Program-made: the position numbers and the translations under genes
Shown: positions 1-8,466 of the stretch, one piece after another
How positions within the stretch are numbered: position 1 is the stretch's first letter
Layout: every line of letters begins with the position of its first letter
The notes under the pieces: generated by a model
What the model saw: only the letters and a program-made list of their open reading frames with translations
Databases searched by the model: none
Told to the model about the DNA's origin: nothing
Assembly (NCBI RefSeq): GCF_001553785.1
Contig: NZ_LOJP01000001.1
Location: forward strand, 4,181,737-4,232,201
DNA length: 50,465 nucleotides
DNA from: Actinoplanes sp. TFC3
GTDB taxonomy: Bacteria; Actinomycetota; Actinomycetes; Mycobacteriales; Micromonosporaceae
Direction of reading: 5' to 3'

Positions 1-215
1 GGGTCGGGGTCGGCCGGGTCGCAGGCGAAGCGGCAGCCGCGCACCACGTCGACCTCGGGCAGCAGGGCGGCCAGGGCTCGTACGACGGTGCTCTTGGCCG
101 TGCCTTTCTCACCTCGCACGAGCACGCCCCCGACGGCCGGGGACACCGCCGTCAGCAGCAGGGCGAGGCGCAGGTCATCGAGGCCGACGACGGCGGAGAA
201 CGGGTACGGCGTCAC
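1..215 (-). CDS. AAA+ chelatase ATPase (cobalto/magnesium chelatase family), N-terminal fragment
   Basis: Only the first 71 codons are in the window; the gene runs off the left edge. The reading starts at a GTG (bases 215-213) with a GGAAAGGA ribosome site about 9 bases upstream. The protein begins VTPYPFSAVVG, and then shows the hydrophobic stretch and Walker A motif GEKGTAKST typical of the ChlI/BchI-like ATPase of magnesium and cobalt chelatases. In actinobacteria such genes commonly encode the ChlI-ChlD fusion used for cobalt insertion in B12 synthesis. The cobalamin riboswitch immediately upstream supports the cobalt reading over magnesium. The full domain content (a VWA domain would be expected downstream) cannot be seen here. 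Confidence 0.85.
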   Translation of the reverse strand, partial: MTPYPFSAVVGLDDLRLALLLTAVSPAVGGVLVRGEKGTAKSTVVRALAALLPEVDVVRGCRFACDPADPD

Positions 216-230
216 GCAGAAGGTCCTTTC

Positions 231-250
231 CGCGGGTGTCCACGCCCGCG
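231..250 (-). promoter_or_regulatory. Hairpin between riboswitch and start codon (candidate expression platform)
   Basis: On the minus strand a perfect CGCGGG/CCCGCG stem with an 8-base loop lies directly before the GGAAAGGA ribosome site of the chelatase gene and touches its first base. It has no U-tract, so if it is part of the switch it would act on translation rather than by termination. The role is inferred from position only. Confidence 0.4.
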
Positions 251-263
251 TGTGGGAGAGGGT

Positions 264-373
264 GCGAGCGGCCGGAGTCTCCTGACTCCCAGGCCCCGCC
301 GGCGTAGCGCAGCGCCCGGTCACAGTGGCGGGACCGTCCCGGACTTGCACCGGGTTCCTCCGCTACCGCTCGC
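264..373 (-). ncRNA. Cobalamin (adenosylcobalamin) riboswitch
   Basis: Read on the minus strand, the element contains the conserved B12 box core GCCACTG (bases 329-323), the preceding GGTGCAAGTCC segment, and the AGTCAGGAGACT hairpin (287-276). It is closed by a perfect 8-bp P1 stem, GCGAGCGG (373-366) with CCGCTCGC (271-264). These are the hallmark parts of the cobalamin riboswitch family. It sits 49 bases upstream of the chelatase start codon, so cobalamin should repress that gene. The outermost upstream stems were not resolved; the given limits are those of P1. Confidence 0.95.
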
Positions 374-509
374 CGTCACTCTTTCTCACCCGCGCGGGCG
401 CCGTCAACGCGAGCCCCCGTGTCAAGGCTCACGCAGGCCGCGCCCGCGCAGGCAAGAAGATCGCGCAGGCGAAAAGACAGCACGAGCGAAGAGACAGCGA
501 GCGAGGAGA
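374..509. other. Intergenic region with short purine-rich repeats
   Basis: No gene is supported here. The stretch holds the presumed promoter of the riboswitch transcript and the 3' flank of the gluconokinase gene. Around 450-503 there are short imperfect direct repeats (GCGCAGGC twice; GCGAARAGACAGC twice). No clear hairpin terminator was found. Confidence 0.4.
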
Positions 510-2084
510 TCAAGCGGGCCCGGCCCCGACCGCCTTCTCCGTGCTGGGCAGCGGCGAGGGCGCCAGCGAGTCCAGCTCGGTCAGCACGTCGGTGACCGCC
601 TCAGCCGACTTCTCGATCAGCGGGCGCAGCCGCCGGTACAGCCCGGCGTCGTGCGGGTCGGGCCGGGTGTGGCCGGTGATGTCGATCAGCGCCGCGGCCT
701 CGTCCAGGTCGGGCAGGTCGCCGATGGCGTGCAGCCCGAGCAGGCACGCCCCCAGCCCGGTGCCTTCCGGGGTGTCCGCGATCGCGACCGGCAGGTCCAG
801 CGCCGCCGCGAGCACGCCGACCCAGAGTCCGGAGTTGACAGCGCCGCCGGTTGCCCGTACCTCGGTCATCGCAATGTTCTCAGCCGCGAAGGTGTCACGG
901 ACCAGCGCGAGTTGCTGGCACACACCTTCGACCGCCGCCCGGACCAGGTGGGCGCGCCCGTGCTCGCGGCGCAACCCCAGGTAGGCTCCGCGCATGCCGC
1001 CACGCCACCAGGGCGCCCGCTCCCCGAGCAGGTATGGCAGGCACAACAACCCGTCGCTTCCCGGCGGGGCTTGCGCCGCTTCCACCAGCAGCGCCGCGTC
1101 CCGTACGTCCGCGTCTTCGCCCTCGGCGGCCGGGCGGTCGAAGCCCTCGGCCATGGTCTGCCCGGCCCAGCGCACCACCGAGCCGGCATTGTTGATCGCG
1201 CCGCCCAGCGCCCACCGGTTCTCGGTGAGCGCATAGCAGAACAGCCGCCCGGCCTGGTCGGCCACCGGGTGGTCGACGAGCATGCGCAATGCACCGCTGG
1301 TGCCCAGCGAGACGGCCGCGACCCCGGCCGGGGTGGCTCCGACGCCCAGGTTGGCCAGGGGTCCGTCGGCCGCGCCGATGATCAGCGGGGTGCCCGGGGG
1401 CAACCCGGCTGCCGAGGCCACGTCGGGGTGCAGCTTCAACGCCGTCGTGGTCGGCACCACCTCGGCGAGCTGGTCCGGCCGGACCCCGGCGATGTCCAGC
1501 GCCTCGGGGTCCCAGCGCCGCTCGTGGATGTCGTACATGCCGGTGCCCGAGGCAACCGACAGGTCGAGCACGAAGCCCTCCCCCGCCAGCCCGCCGAGCA
1601 CGACCTCCTTGACGCCGCCCCAGCGCGGGGTGTCGCGCAGCGTCGCCGGGTCCTCGTCGCGCCACCAGGCCAGCTTGGCCAGGGGCGCCATCGGGTGCAC
1701 CGGGGTGCCGGTCCGGGCCTGCAGCACCCTGGCCCGCCCGGTCTCCGCGATCCGCCGCGACTGCGCCGAGGCACGATTGTCGGCCCAGGTGATCAGCGGG
1801 CCGCGCGGGGTTCCGTCGGCGCCGAGCGGGGCCAGCCCGTGCAGGAACGCCGACAGGCTCACCGCCACCACCCGGTCGCCGCGTTCGCGGACCGCCTGGG
1901 CCACGGTGACCAGGGCCTCGATCGCCGCGTCGCGCAGCCGGGAGGCGTCCAGCTCGGCGCGGCCCGGGCCGGGCACCGACAGCGGGTAGTGCACGCTGGT
2001 GCTGACCCGCACCTCGCCGTCGATGCCGGCGGCCACGCCCTTGGTGGCGGTGGTGCCCGTGTCGATGCCGATGACGACGTCCAT
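510..2084 (-). CDS. gntK: Gluconokinase, FGGY carbohydrate kinase family
   Basis: Predicted 524-aa kinase that would phosphorylate gluconate to 6-phosphogluconate, feeding the pentose phosphate or Entner-Doudoroff route. The start is the ATG preceded by GGGGAGG 7 bases upstream; the open frame extends much further but that part is not protein-like. The N-terminal phosphate-binding loop GIDTGTTATKG, the segment TWADNRA (typical of gluconokinases within FGGY), the hinge GAADGPLANLGVGA and the C-terminal VSLGTSG motif are all present, and the length is normal for the family. It is divergent from the glycosyltransferase gene, with a 57-base promoter gap. Substrate choice within FGGY (gluconate against xylulose or glycerol) rests on family resemblance; no gluconate permease is adjacent. 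Confidence 0.85.
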   Translation of the reverse strand: MDVVIGIDTGTTATKGVAAGIDGEVRVSTSVHYPLSVPGPGRAELDASRLRDAAIEALVTVAQAVRERGDRVVAVSLSAFLHGLAPLGADGTPRGPLITWADNRASAQSRRIAETGRARVLQARTGTPVHPMAPLAKLAWWRDEDPATLRDTPRWGGVKEVVLGGLAGEGFVLDLSVASGTGMYDIHERRWDPEALDIAGVRPDQLAEVVPTTTALKLHPDVASAAGLPPGTPLIIGAADGPLANLGVGATPAGVAAVSLGTSGALRMLVDHPVADQAGRLFCYALTENRWALGGAINNAGSVVRWAGQTMAEGFDRPAAEGEDADVRDAALLVEAAQAPPGSDGLLCLPYLLGERAPWWRGGMRGAYLGLRREHGRAHLVRAAVEGVCQQLALVRDTFAAENIAMTEVRATGGAVNSGLWVGVLAAALDLPVAIADTPEGTGLGACLLGLHAIGDLPDLDEAAALIDITGHTRPDPHDAGLYRRLRPLIEKSAEAVTDVLTELDSLAPSPLPSTEKAVGAGPA

Positions 2085-2141
2085 GGCGTGCCTCCCCGGA
2101 GCTGACGATTGACCCGAACATGCCCGGGAGATGATGGAGTC

Positions 2142-3398
2142 ATGCGGGTGCTGATCGTGACGTCGGGGTCGCTGGGCGATGTCGCGCCTTACACCGGGCT
2201 GGGCGCCCGGCTCGCCGAGGCGGGCCACACGGTCACGATCGCCACCCACGAGCAGTTCCGCGACATCGTTGAGCTGCCTTTTCTGCCGCTGCCGGGAGAT
2301 CTGCGCGAGATCCTGCCGCAGGCGCGGGGACAAGCCGGACCGGAATCGGGTACGGGCCCGCGCGCGTTGTTGCGCTTGCTGAAAATTGCGCGCCCGCTCG
2401 TAGCGGAGCTGGGCGACGGGATTGCCGCGGCGGTGCGCGAGAGCCGGGCACAGGTGATGCTGCTGTCCACGGTGGTCGCGCCGCTGGGCTACTCGGTGGC
2501 GGAGGCGGCCGGCATCGCGTACGCCGGCGTGTTCCTGCAACCGGTCTTCCCCACCGGCGCGTTCGGGCCGGTGCTGACCGGGGGCCGCGACACCCGCGTG
2601 CCGGCGGTCAACCGGTGGATGGGCGAGGTCACCGAGGCCACCGCGCGGCCGCTGTACCGGGGTCCGATCCGCGAGCTGCGCGAGCGGCTGGGGTTGCCGC
2701 GCAAAAGCACCAGGCTTCTGGAACGCGAGCAGCGGCACCGGTATCCGACGTTTCACGGCTTCAGCGAGATCGTGGTGCCGCGCCCCCGGGACTGGCCGGC
2801 GTCGCACGAGGTGACCGGCTACTGGTGGCCGGCGCGCCCGCAGGCCTGGGAACCACCGGCCGAGGTGACGGGCTTTCTGCGGGCCGGGCCGCCGCCGGTG
2901 TTCATCGGGTTCGGCAGCATGGCCCCCGGGCAGGGCGAACGGCTGGCCACTGCGGTGCTTGAGGCGATCCGCCGGGCCGGGGTGCGCGCGATCGTGCAGG
3001 CCGGGTGGTCGGGGCTGCACGTCGGGGACCATCCGGACATCCTGGGCGTCGGCCCGCTGCCTCACGATTGGCTTTTTCCCGGTACGTCCGCAGTGGTCCA
3101 CCACGCCGGCGCGGGGACAACCGGGGCGGCTTTGCGAGCCGGAGTGCCTGCTGTAGCCGTACCTGTATTGGCAGATCAGCCGTTCTGGGCCCGCCGCCTG
3201 CACGCCCTCGGGGTGAGCCCGCCGCCGCTGCCCCTGCCGCAGCTCACCGCCGACCGGCTCGCACAGGCCATCGTCACGGCCGTGACGCTGAAGCAGCGTG
3301 CTGGTGAGATCGCCCGGCAGTTGGCCGCCGAAGACGGAGCTGCCCGGATCCTCACATGGCTCGAGAACCCGGGCAGCGGAAAGACCGTCAGCGCGTGA
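2142..3398 (+). CDS. GT1-family glycosyltransferase (UDP-glucose:sterol/macrolide type)
   Basis: Predicted 418-aa GT-B glycosyltransferase. The protein opens with MRVLIVTSGSLGDVAPYTGLGARLAEAGH, the nucleotide-sugar transferase N-terminal fold of the GT28/GT1 type, and carries the C-terminal donor-binding signature HHAGAGTTGAALRAGVPAVAVP followed by DQPFWA. This arrangement is typical of soluble transferases that glycosylate sterols, polyketides or other small lipophilic acceptors. The start was placed at the ATG whose product begins MRVLIV; an upstream in-frame ATG adds 11 residues unlike the family. The acceptor is not predictable from context. Its stop lies 6 bases from the stop of the convergent citrate synthase gene. 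Confidence 0.85.
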   Translation: MRVLIVTSGSLGDVAPYTGLGARLAEAGHTVTIATHEQFRDIVELPFLPLPGDLREILPQARGQAGPESGTGPRALLRLLKIARPLVAELGDGIAAAVRESRAQVMLLSTVVAPLGYSVAEAAGIAYAGVFLQPVFPTGAFGPVLTGGRDTRVPAVNRWMGEVTEATARPLYRGPIRELRERLGLPRKSTRLLEREQRHRYPTFHGFSEIVVPRPRDWPASHEVTGYWWPARPQAWEPPAEVTGFLRAGPPPVFIGFGSMAPGQGERLATAVLEAIRRAGVRAIVQAGWSGLHVGDHPDILGVGPLPHDWLFPGTSAVVHHAGAGTTGAALRAGVPAVAVPVLADQPFWARRLHALGVSPPPLPLPQLTADRLAQAIVTAVTLKQRAGEIARQLAAEDGAARILTWLENPGSGKTVSA

Positions 3399-3404
3399 TG
3401 AACC

Positions 3405-4688
3405 TCAGCGCTGCGAGATCGGCACGAACTGGCGCTCGGCCTCACCGGTGTAGAGCTGGCGCGGGCGGCCGATCTTGGTGGCCGGGTCGGACGCCTGCTC
3501 GCTCCACTGCGCGATCCAGCCGGGCAGGCGGCCCAGCGCGAACAGCACGGTGAACATCTTCGTCGGGAACCCCAGCGCCTTGTAGATCAGGCCGGTGTAG
3601 AAGTCGACGTTCGGGTAGAGCTTGCGGGAGACGAAGTAGTCGTCCGCGAGCGCGATCTCCTCGAGCTGGAAGGCCAAGTCAAGCAGCGGGTCGGGCTTGT
3701 CCATGGTGGACAGCACGTCCTGGGCGGCCTTCTTGACGATGGCGGCGCGCGGGTCATAGTTCTTGTAGACCCGGTGGCCGAAGCCCATCAGCTTGACGCC
3801 CTTCTCCTTCGCCTTGACGCGGCGCACGAAGGACTGGACGTCACCACCGTCGGCGCGGATCTGCTCGAGCATCTCGAGCACCGCCGAGTTGGCGCCGCCG
3901 TGCAGCGGGCCGGACAGCGCGTTGATGCCCGACGCCACCGAGGAGTAGAGGTTGGCCCCGGCCGAGCCGACCAGCCGCACCGTGGAGGTGGAGCAGTTCT
4001 GCTCGTGATCGGCGTGCAGCACGAACAGCATGTCGAGGATTTCGGCGATTTTCGGGTCGACCTCGTAGTTGACCGTCGGCAGGCCGAACGTCATGCGCAG
4101 GAAGTTGTGCACGTAGTCCAGCGAGTTGTCCGGGTAGGGCAGCGGGTGCCCGATGGACTTCTTGTACGCGTAAGCCGCGATGGTCGGAAGCTTCGCCATC
4201 AGCCGGATGCCGGAGATCTCGACCTGCTCGGGATCGGCCGGGTCGAGTGCGTCCTGGTAGAACGTCGACAGCGCGGTGACCGCCGAGGACAGGACCGCCA
4301 TCGGGTGGGCGTCGCGCGGGAACCCGGAGAAGAAGGAGCGCATCTCCTCCTGCAGCAGGGTGTGCACCCGGATCTTGTCCGCGAACTCGCCCAGCTGGGC
4401 CGGGGTCGGCAGCGCGTCATGGATCAGCAGGTAGGAGACCTCCAGGAAGGAGGCCTTGCCCGCGAGCTGTTCGATCGGAAAGCCCCGGTAGCGCAGGATC
4501 CCCGCGTCACCGTCGATATACGTGATCGCCGACGCGCAGGAAGCCGTGTTCACGAAGCCCTGGTCGAGGGTGACGTAACCGGTCTCCTTCAGGAGGGCGC
4601 CGATCTCGATACCCCCGGGCCCCTCGACGGCCGGGCGCACCGGCAGGGACAATTGGCCACCGGGGTGGTCGAGCTTGACATCCGTCAT
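3405..4688 (-). CDS. gltA: Citrate synthase
   Basis: Predicted 427-aa cytosolic citrate synthase condensing oxaloacetate and acetyl-CoA at the entry of the TCA cycle. Catalytic regions are recognisable: LHADHEQNCSTS, SGPLHGGANSAV and GFGHRVYKNYDPRA hold the active-site histidines and the VDFYTGLI segment holds the catalytic aspartate. The C-terminus, RPRQLYTG, is also typical. The N-terminal segment before GYVTLDQGF, ahead of the core, matches the long bacterial (hexameric-type) enzyme. The start is the ATG preceded by GAGGGA; an upstream in-frame start would add 16 residues without family support. It is transcribed alone from the 180-base region shared with the universal stress protein. Confidence 0.95.
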   Translation of the reverse strand: MTDVKLDHPGGQLSLPVRPAVEGPGGIEIGALLKETGYVTLDQGFVNTASCASAITYIDGDAGILRYRGFPIEQLAGKASFLEVSYLLIHDALPTPAQLGEFADKIRVHTLLQEEMRSFFSGFPRDAHPMAVLSSAVTALSTFYQDALDPADPEQVEISGIRLMAKLPTIAAYAYKKSIGHPLPYPDNSLDYVHNFLRMTFGLPTVNYEVDPKIAEILDMLFVLHADHEQNCSTSTVRLVGSAGANLYSSVASGINALSGPLHGGANSAVLEMLEQIRADGGDVQSFVRRVKAKEKGVKLMGFGHRVYKNYDPRAAIVKKAAQDVLSTMDKPDPLLDLAFQLEEIALADDYFVSRKLYPNVDFYTGLIYKALGFPTKMFTVLFALGRLPGWIAQWSEQASDPATKIGRPRQLYTGEAERQFVPISQR

Positions 4689-4814
4689 TATTTCCCTCAC
4701 TTCACCGGCAGATGTCGCCAAAAACCTGCTGTTCACCGTAAACCCTCAAGCTGAACGGGTCATCAGCCGCCTCGATCGCTGAGGGATTGATCACGAATAG
4801 GTGCGGACCGTCAC

Positions 4815-4838
4815 ACCATAGATAATGGTCTGTAGACC
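4815..4838 (+). promoter_or_regulatory. Overlapping dyads with a -10-like GATAAT ahead of the universal stress gene
   Basis: Two adjacent perfect inverted repeats share bases: ACCAT-AGATA-ATGGT (4815-4829) and GGTCT-GT-AGACC (4827-4838). The sequence GATAAT (4821-4826) inside the first dyad resembles a -10 hexamer. The start codon of the stress protein is 30 bases downstream. This looks like a promoter covered by an operator; the regulator is unknown. Confidence 0.45.
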
Positions 4839-4868
4839 GCGTTGTCGCGGTGCGGAGGTGTTGAACCG

Positions 4869-5750
4869 ATGCAGATAGCCGAACCTGCTCCTGTCGTCGT
4901 GGCCGTCAACGGAACAGCCGCGGGCCTGGCCGCCACGCGGCTGGGCGCCCGGGAAGCGGTGGCTCGCGGGGTTGCCTTGCGGATCCTGCACGCCTTCGCC
5001 TGGCCGGGCACGCGCTACCTCGATGATCCCCCTGATTATGCCGCCGCGCGACACGATGCCGGGCAGATTGTGCAGGAGGCGGTCGCGACGGCGCTGCGCA
5101 CGGTGCCGGGCGTGCGGGTCGAGGGACGCGTGACCGACGGCCAGCCGGTGCGCGAGCTGGTGCGCCAGAGCCGGTCCGCGCAGCTGCTCGTGCTCGGCGA
5201 CGACGGGCTGGCGGCCGGTCCGCATCTGCCCCCGGAGGCCGTGCTGGTCCAGGTGGTCGCGCATGCGCGCTGCCCGGTGGCGATCGCGCGCGGGGTGCGC
5301 CCGCCGGCCGGTCCGGTGCTGGCGGCGGTGGACGGCTCGCCGTGCTCGCTCATGGCGGTGCGGCTGGCCGCCGCCGAGGCCCGGCGCCGGCAGGTCAAGC
5401 TCGAGGTCGCGCACGTGGTGGGCGACGCCGCGGGGGCGCAGGCCGGGCGGCGCCTGCTGGAGCAGACGGTGGGGGCACTGCAGGATTGCATCCCGGTACG
5501 TCCGCAGCTGCTCATCGGCGATCCCGCCCTGGTGCTCGTGCGGGCTTCCCGGCGCGCCAGAGTCATGATGGTGGGCCCGCGCGGCACCGACAGCAACACC
5601 TTGCTGGGGGCGGTCGCCGCGGAGTTGCTCTGCCGCTGCGCCTGCCCGACCGTCTTTGTTCACGGAAGCTCAGCGTTTGTCCATGGAACCCCTGCCGGGG
5701 ACGGCCCGGCGGACGGTACGGTGCCATCGGCGGCAGCATTGATCAGCTAA
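4869..5750 (+). CDS. Universal stress protein with two UspA domains
   Basis: Predicted 293-aa cytosolic protein made of two tandem Usp folds: residues about 6-140 (from PVVVAVNGTAAG to CPVAIARG) and about 145-275 (from GPVLAAVDGSP to CPTVFVHG). Each begins with the V-x-V-D/N-G start strand of the family. The ATP-binding loop is only partly kept (GPRGTDSNTLLGAV in the second domain; degenerate in the first), so nucleotide binding is uncertain. The start is the ATG with GGAGG 11 bases upstream; a more distant in-frame ATG would overlap the operator-like region. Tandem Usp proteins of this kind are common in actinobacterial hypoxia or stationary-phase responses. The next gene starts 24 bases downstream and may be co-transcribed. 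Confidence 0.88.
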   Translation: MQIAEPAPVVVAVNGTAAGLAATRLGAREAVARGVALRILHAFAWPGTRYLDDPPDYAAARHDAGQIVQEAVATALRTVPGVRVEGRVTDGQPVRELVRQSRSAQLLVLGDDGLAAGPHLPPEAVLVQVVAHARCPVAIARGVRPPAGPVLAAVDGSPCSLMAVRLAAAEARRRQVKLEVAHVVGDAAGAQAGRRLLEQTVGALQDCIPVRPQLLIGDPALVLVRASRRARVMMVGPRGTDSNTLLGAVAAELLCRCACPTVFVHGSSAFVHGTPAGDGPADGTVPSAAALIS

Positions 5751-5774
5751 CAGGGTGCCAGGGGGCGATACGGG

Positions 5775-8063
5775 GTGCGAAACACTGCTCCTCCGGTCCT
5801 CGGACCGCGGGCCTGGCAGGCGTTCGGAGCGGCCGGCGTCCTGGCGACGGCGCTCTATGTCCTGGACGTGTCGCCGGTTGTCAACGCGCTGTGCTTTCTG
5901 GTCGTCGGCGCGGGCACCATCGTCGCCTGCTTCACCGTGCCGCGGCACTACCACGCCGAGCCGCGGTCGGCCTGGCCGTTCATGGCCGCCACCGGGCTGT
6001 TCTTCCTGGCCGGGGTGCTGGTCCGCCCGATGGTCATCACCCAGCCGCTGATCGCCGACGCGGTGATCGTCCCAGCGTACGTCTTCCTGGGCATCTTCTT
6101 CGCCCTGCTGCTGCGCGCGCGGGGCAGCATCGAGCGGCACGCGGTGCTCGACGGGCTGATCGTGTGCATGGCCGGGGCCCTGGCCAGCGCGCTGCTGCTG
6201 GCGATGCCGGGCATGGCGATCTCCGGGCAGCCGGTCGCCGAGTCGGTGCTGTCCGGGCTGTACCCGCTGTTCGACGTGGTGCTGCTCGCGCTGGGGATCA
6301 ACCTGAGCTTCACCGCGCGCACGTGGCCGGTGAGCCTGCGGTTGCTGGTGGCCTGCATCGGCTTGCTGATCTGCGGGGACCTGGCGTACAGCGTGATCGG
6401 GCTGGCCGGGCGCTCGTACGGCTCGCCGCTGCTGGACGCCCCGTTCCTGTTGACGTTCACGCTGCTCGGGGTGGCCGCGCTGCACCCGTCGGTGGTCGAG
6501 CTGGGGCATGCCGACCGGCACCCGGTGCAGGCCTGGTCGTGGCGCCGGATGCTGCTGCTCGTGCCCGCCGTCATCACCCCGTTCGTGCTGCTGGTGACCG
6601 TGGGCGCCGGCCTGGGCACCCGCCTGGTGATCGGGGCCGGCGGGGTCATCATCGTGGCGTTGCTGCTGCTGCGGGCCGTGTCTGCGGTGCAGGCGCAGGT
6701 CGAGGCGCAGCTGCGCTCGGAGCACCAGGCCCGGCATGACCCGTTGACCGGGCTGCCCAACCGGCGCGCGATCACGGCCGAGGTGGAGCGCCTGGTTGCC
6801 ACCACGAGCGCGGACTGCCCGGAGCGGATCTGGGTGACATTCCTGGACCTCGACGGGTTCAAGTGGGTGAACGACTCGTGGGGGCACGACGCCGGTGACC
6901 AACTGGTGATCGCGGTGGGGGCGCGGCTGCGGGCTGCCCTGCCGGCGGGCACGGTGCTGGCCCGGGTGGGTGGCGACGAGTTCGTGGTGGCCCACGTGGG
7001 TGAGGAGAGCGGCGCGTTGCGACTCGTGGAGGGGATGCAGGGCTGTTTCGGGTCTGCTCTGCCCGTACGGGAAACAGAGGTTGTCATCAGTGCTTCTCTT
7101 GGTCTTGCCCATGCCGCGGGTGGGGGTGATCCGGCGGCCACGGCCGAGGCGCTGCTGCGCGATGCCGACACCGCGATGTACCGGTCGAAGGCCGAGGGTC
7201 CGGGACGCGCGACGATCTTCGACACCTCCATGCATGACCGGGTCCGCGAACGCATCGAGCTGGAAGGCGCCCTGCGCACCGCCCTGGCCGAGGGGCAGTT
7301 GCACGTCGTCTACCAGCCCATCGTGCATCTCGGCACCGGCCGGCCGGCCGGCGCCGAGGCCCTGGCCCGCTGGACGCATCCGACCCGCGGGCCGATCCCA
7401 CCGATGACCTTCATCCCGGTCGCCGAGGATTGCGGGTTGATCGGCGCGCTGGGCACCTGGGTGCGCAACGAGGCCCTGCGCCAACTGGCCGAGTGGCGAG
7501 CCGGCGGCACTGTCGACGAGTCGTTCTACATGTCGGTGAACGTGTCCCCGCGCCAGCTTGTGGAGCCCGCCCTGCCGCTGATCATCTCGGCGGAGCTGCT
7601 GCAGTACGGGCTGCCGTCGTCGGCGGTGGCGCTGGAGATGACCGAGTCGGTGATGGTCGACGGCGGCGGGGTGGCCGCCAAGGTGCTCTTCGAACTACGC
7701 GAGCTGGGGTTGCGGCTACTCGTCGACGACTTCGGCACCGGCTTCTCCGCGCTGGGCTATCTGCGCCGCTTCCCGGTCACCGGGGTGAAGGTGGACCGCT
7801 CGTTCGTGTCCGGGCTCGGCGATCACGGCGAAGACGAGGAGATCGTACGGGCGGTCGTGGCGATGAGCCGGGCGCTGGGCCTGAGCATCGTCGCCGAGGG
7901 GGTGGAAACCCGGGTGCAACGCGACGCGCTGGCCGGCGTGGGCGTCACCCAGGGTCAGGGCTGGCTGTGGGGTCCGGGCGTCGCAGCAGGTGACTTCGTG
8001 CTGCACTGGGCCGTGCACCGGCACGTCAGCGGCCCGGCCCCGCTCACAGCCGGTAATTCTTGA
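5775..8063 (+). CDS. Membrane GGDEF-EAL c-di-GMP signalling protein
   Basis: Predicted 762-aa integral membrane protein. Residues 1-305 contain about nine hydrophobic segments with no named sensor domain. A GGDEF domain follows (about 315-480) with the intact active-site loop RVGGDEF at 399-403, then an EAL domain (about 490-755) with EAL at 528-530, SVNVSPRQL, EMTE, DDFGTG, KVDRSF and AEGVE, so all metal and catalytic residues of a phosphodiesterase are present. Both synthesis and breakdown of c-di-GMP are therefore possible. No RxxD inhibitory site is seen 5 residues before GGDEF. The start is a GTG; the gene follows the stress protein by 24 bases. Its membrane part resembles that of the GGDEF-EAL protein at 13802-16144, including a shared hydrophobic motif ending AALHPS. 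Confidence 0.9.
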   Translation: MRNTAPPVLGPRAWQAFGAAGVLATALYVLDVSPVVNALCFLVVGAGTIVACFTVPRHYHAEPRSAWPFMAATGLFFLAGVLVRPMVITQPLIADAVIVPAYVFLGIFFALLLRARGSIERHAVLDGLIVCMAGALASALLLAMPGMAISGQPVAESVLSGLYPLFDVVLLALGINLSFTARTWPVSLRLLVACIGLLICGDLAYSVIGLAGRSYGSPLLDAPFLLTFTLLGVAALHPSVVELGHADRHPVQAWSWRRMLLLVPAVITPFVLLVTVGAGLGTRLVIGAGGVIIVALLLLRAVSAVQAQVEAQLRSEHQARHDPLTGLPNRRAITAEVERLVATTSADCPERIWVTFLDLDGFKWVNDSWGHDAGDQLVIAVGARLRAALPAGTVLARVGGDEFVVAHVGEESGALRLVEGMQGCFGSALPVRETEVVISASLGLAHAAGGGDPAATAEALLRDADTAMYRSKAEGPGRATIFDTSMHDRVRERIELEGALRTALAEGQLHVVYQPIVHLGTGRPAGAEALARWTHPTRGPIPPMTFIPVAEDCGLIGALGTWVRNEALRQLAEWRAGGTVDESFYMSVNVSPRQLVEPALPLIISAELLQYGLPSSAVALEMTESVMVDGGGVAAKVLFELRELGLRLLVDDFGTGFSALGYLRRFPVTGVKVDRSFVSGLGDHGEDEEIVRAVVAMSRALGLSIVAEGVETRVQRDALAGVGVTQGQGWLWGPGVAAGDFVLHWAVHRHVSGPAPLTAGNS

Positions 8064-8090
8064 GCTGCTCTGAAGCATCGCTGCAGCTCA
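8061..8090 (+). terminator. Hairpin at the end of the GGDEF-EAL gene (possible terminator)
   Basis: A perfect 8-bp inverted repeat (TGAGCTGC/GCAGCTCA) begins on the stop codon, with a 14-base loop. It lacks a following T-run, so termination would need to be of the weak, U-poor type seen in high-GC genomes. Confidence 0.35.
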
Positions 8091-8242
8091 GCCGCATCAT
8101 CTTTACCTCTTCGTGATAAAGGTCCCGCCAACCCCTTCCGCACCACCCCGCAAGTCCGGCATCATTCGCTTCCAGATCCTTCATCGCGGGCTCCCTCTGC
8201 CGATGACAGGGACGTTCGGACCAGGACCGGGAGGCGACATCT

Positions 8243-8404
8243 GTGGCGACTTTGATCGGGACCGGAGGCGCGACGATCTGGCTCGTCGCCGTCCTGCTCG
8301 TGCTCGTGTCCGGCCTCACCGCGGCGCTGATCTCCGCCGTGCGCTCCAACGCCGCGCCGGCCAGCGCCGAGCGCCGCACCCCGCAGCGCCGCCCCACCGC
8401 CTGA
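8243..8404 (+). CDS. Small single-span membrane protein, unknown function
   Basis: A 53-codon frame starts at GTG with GGGAGG about 8 bases upstream. The product has one clear transmembrane segment (residues about 12-34, ILVAVLLVLVSG-type composition after TIW) and an Arg/Pro-rich tail ending RRTPQRRPTA, predicting N-out/C-in orientation by the positive-inside rule. Codon use is strongly GC at third positions, as in neighbouring real genes. It resembles the many short membrane proteins of actinomycetes, but I recognise no family. It could belong with exonuclease III, 62 bases downstream. Confidence 0.55.
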   Translation: MATLIGTGGATIWLVAVLLVLVSGLTAALISAVRSNAAPASAERRTPQRRPTA

Positions 8405-8466
8405 CCCCTGTCCCCTTACCGGGGTGCCGCCCGGCTGATCCGGCCCGGATGCGGCAGGCTGGGGTC

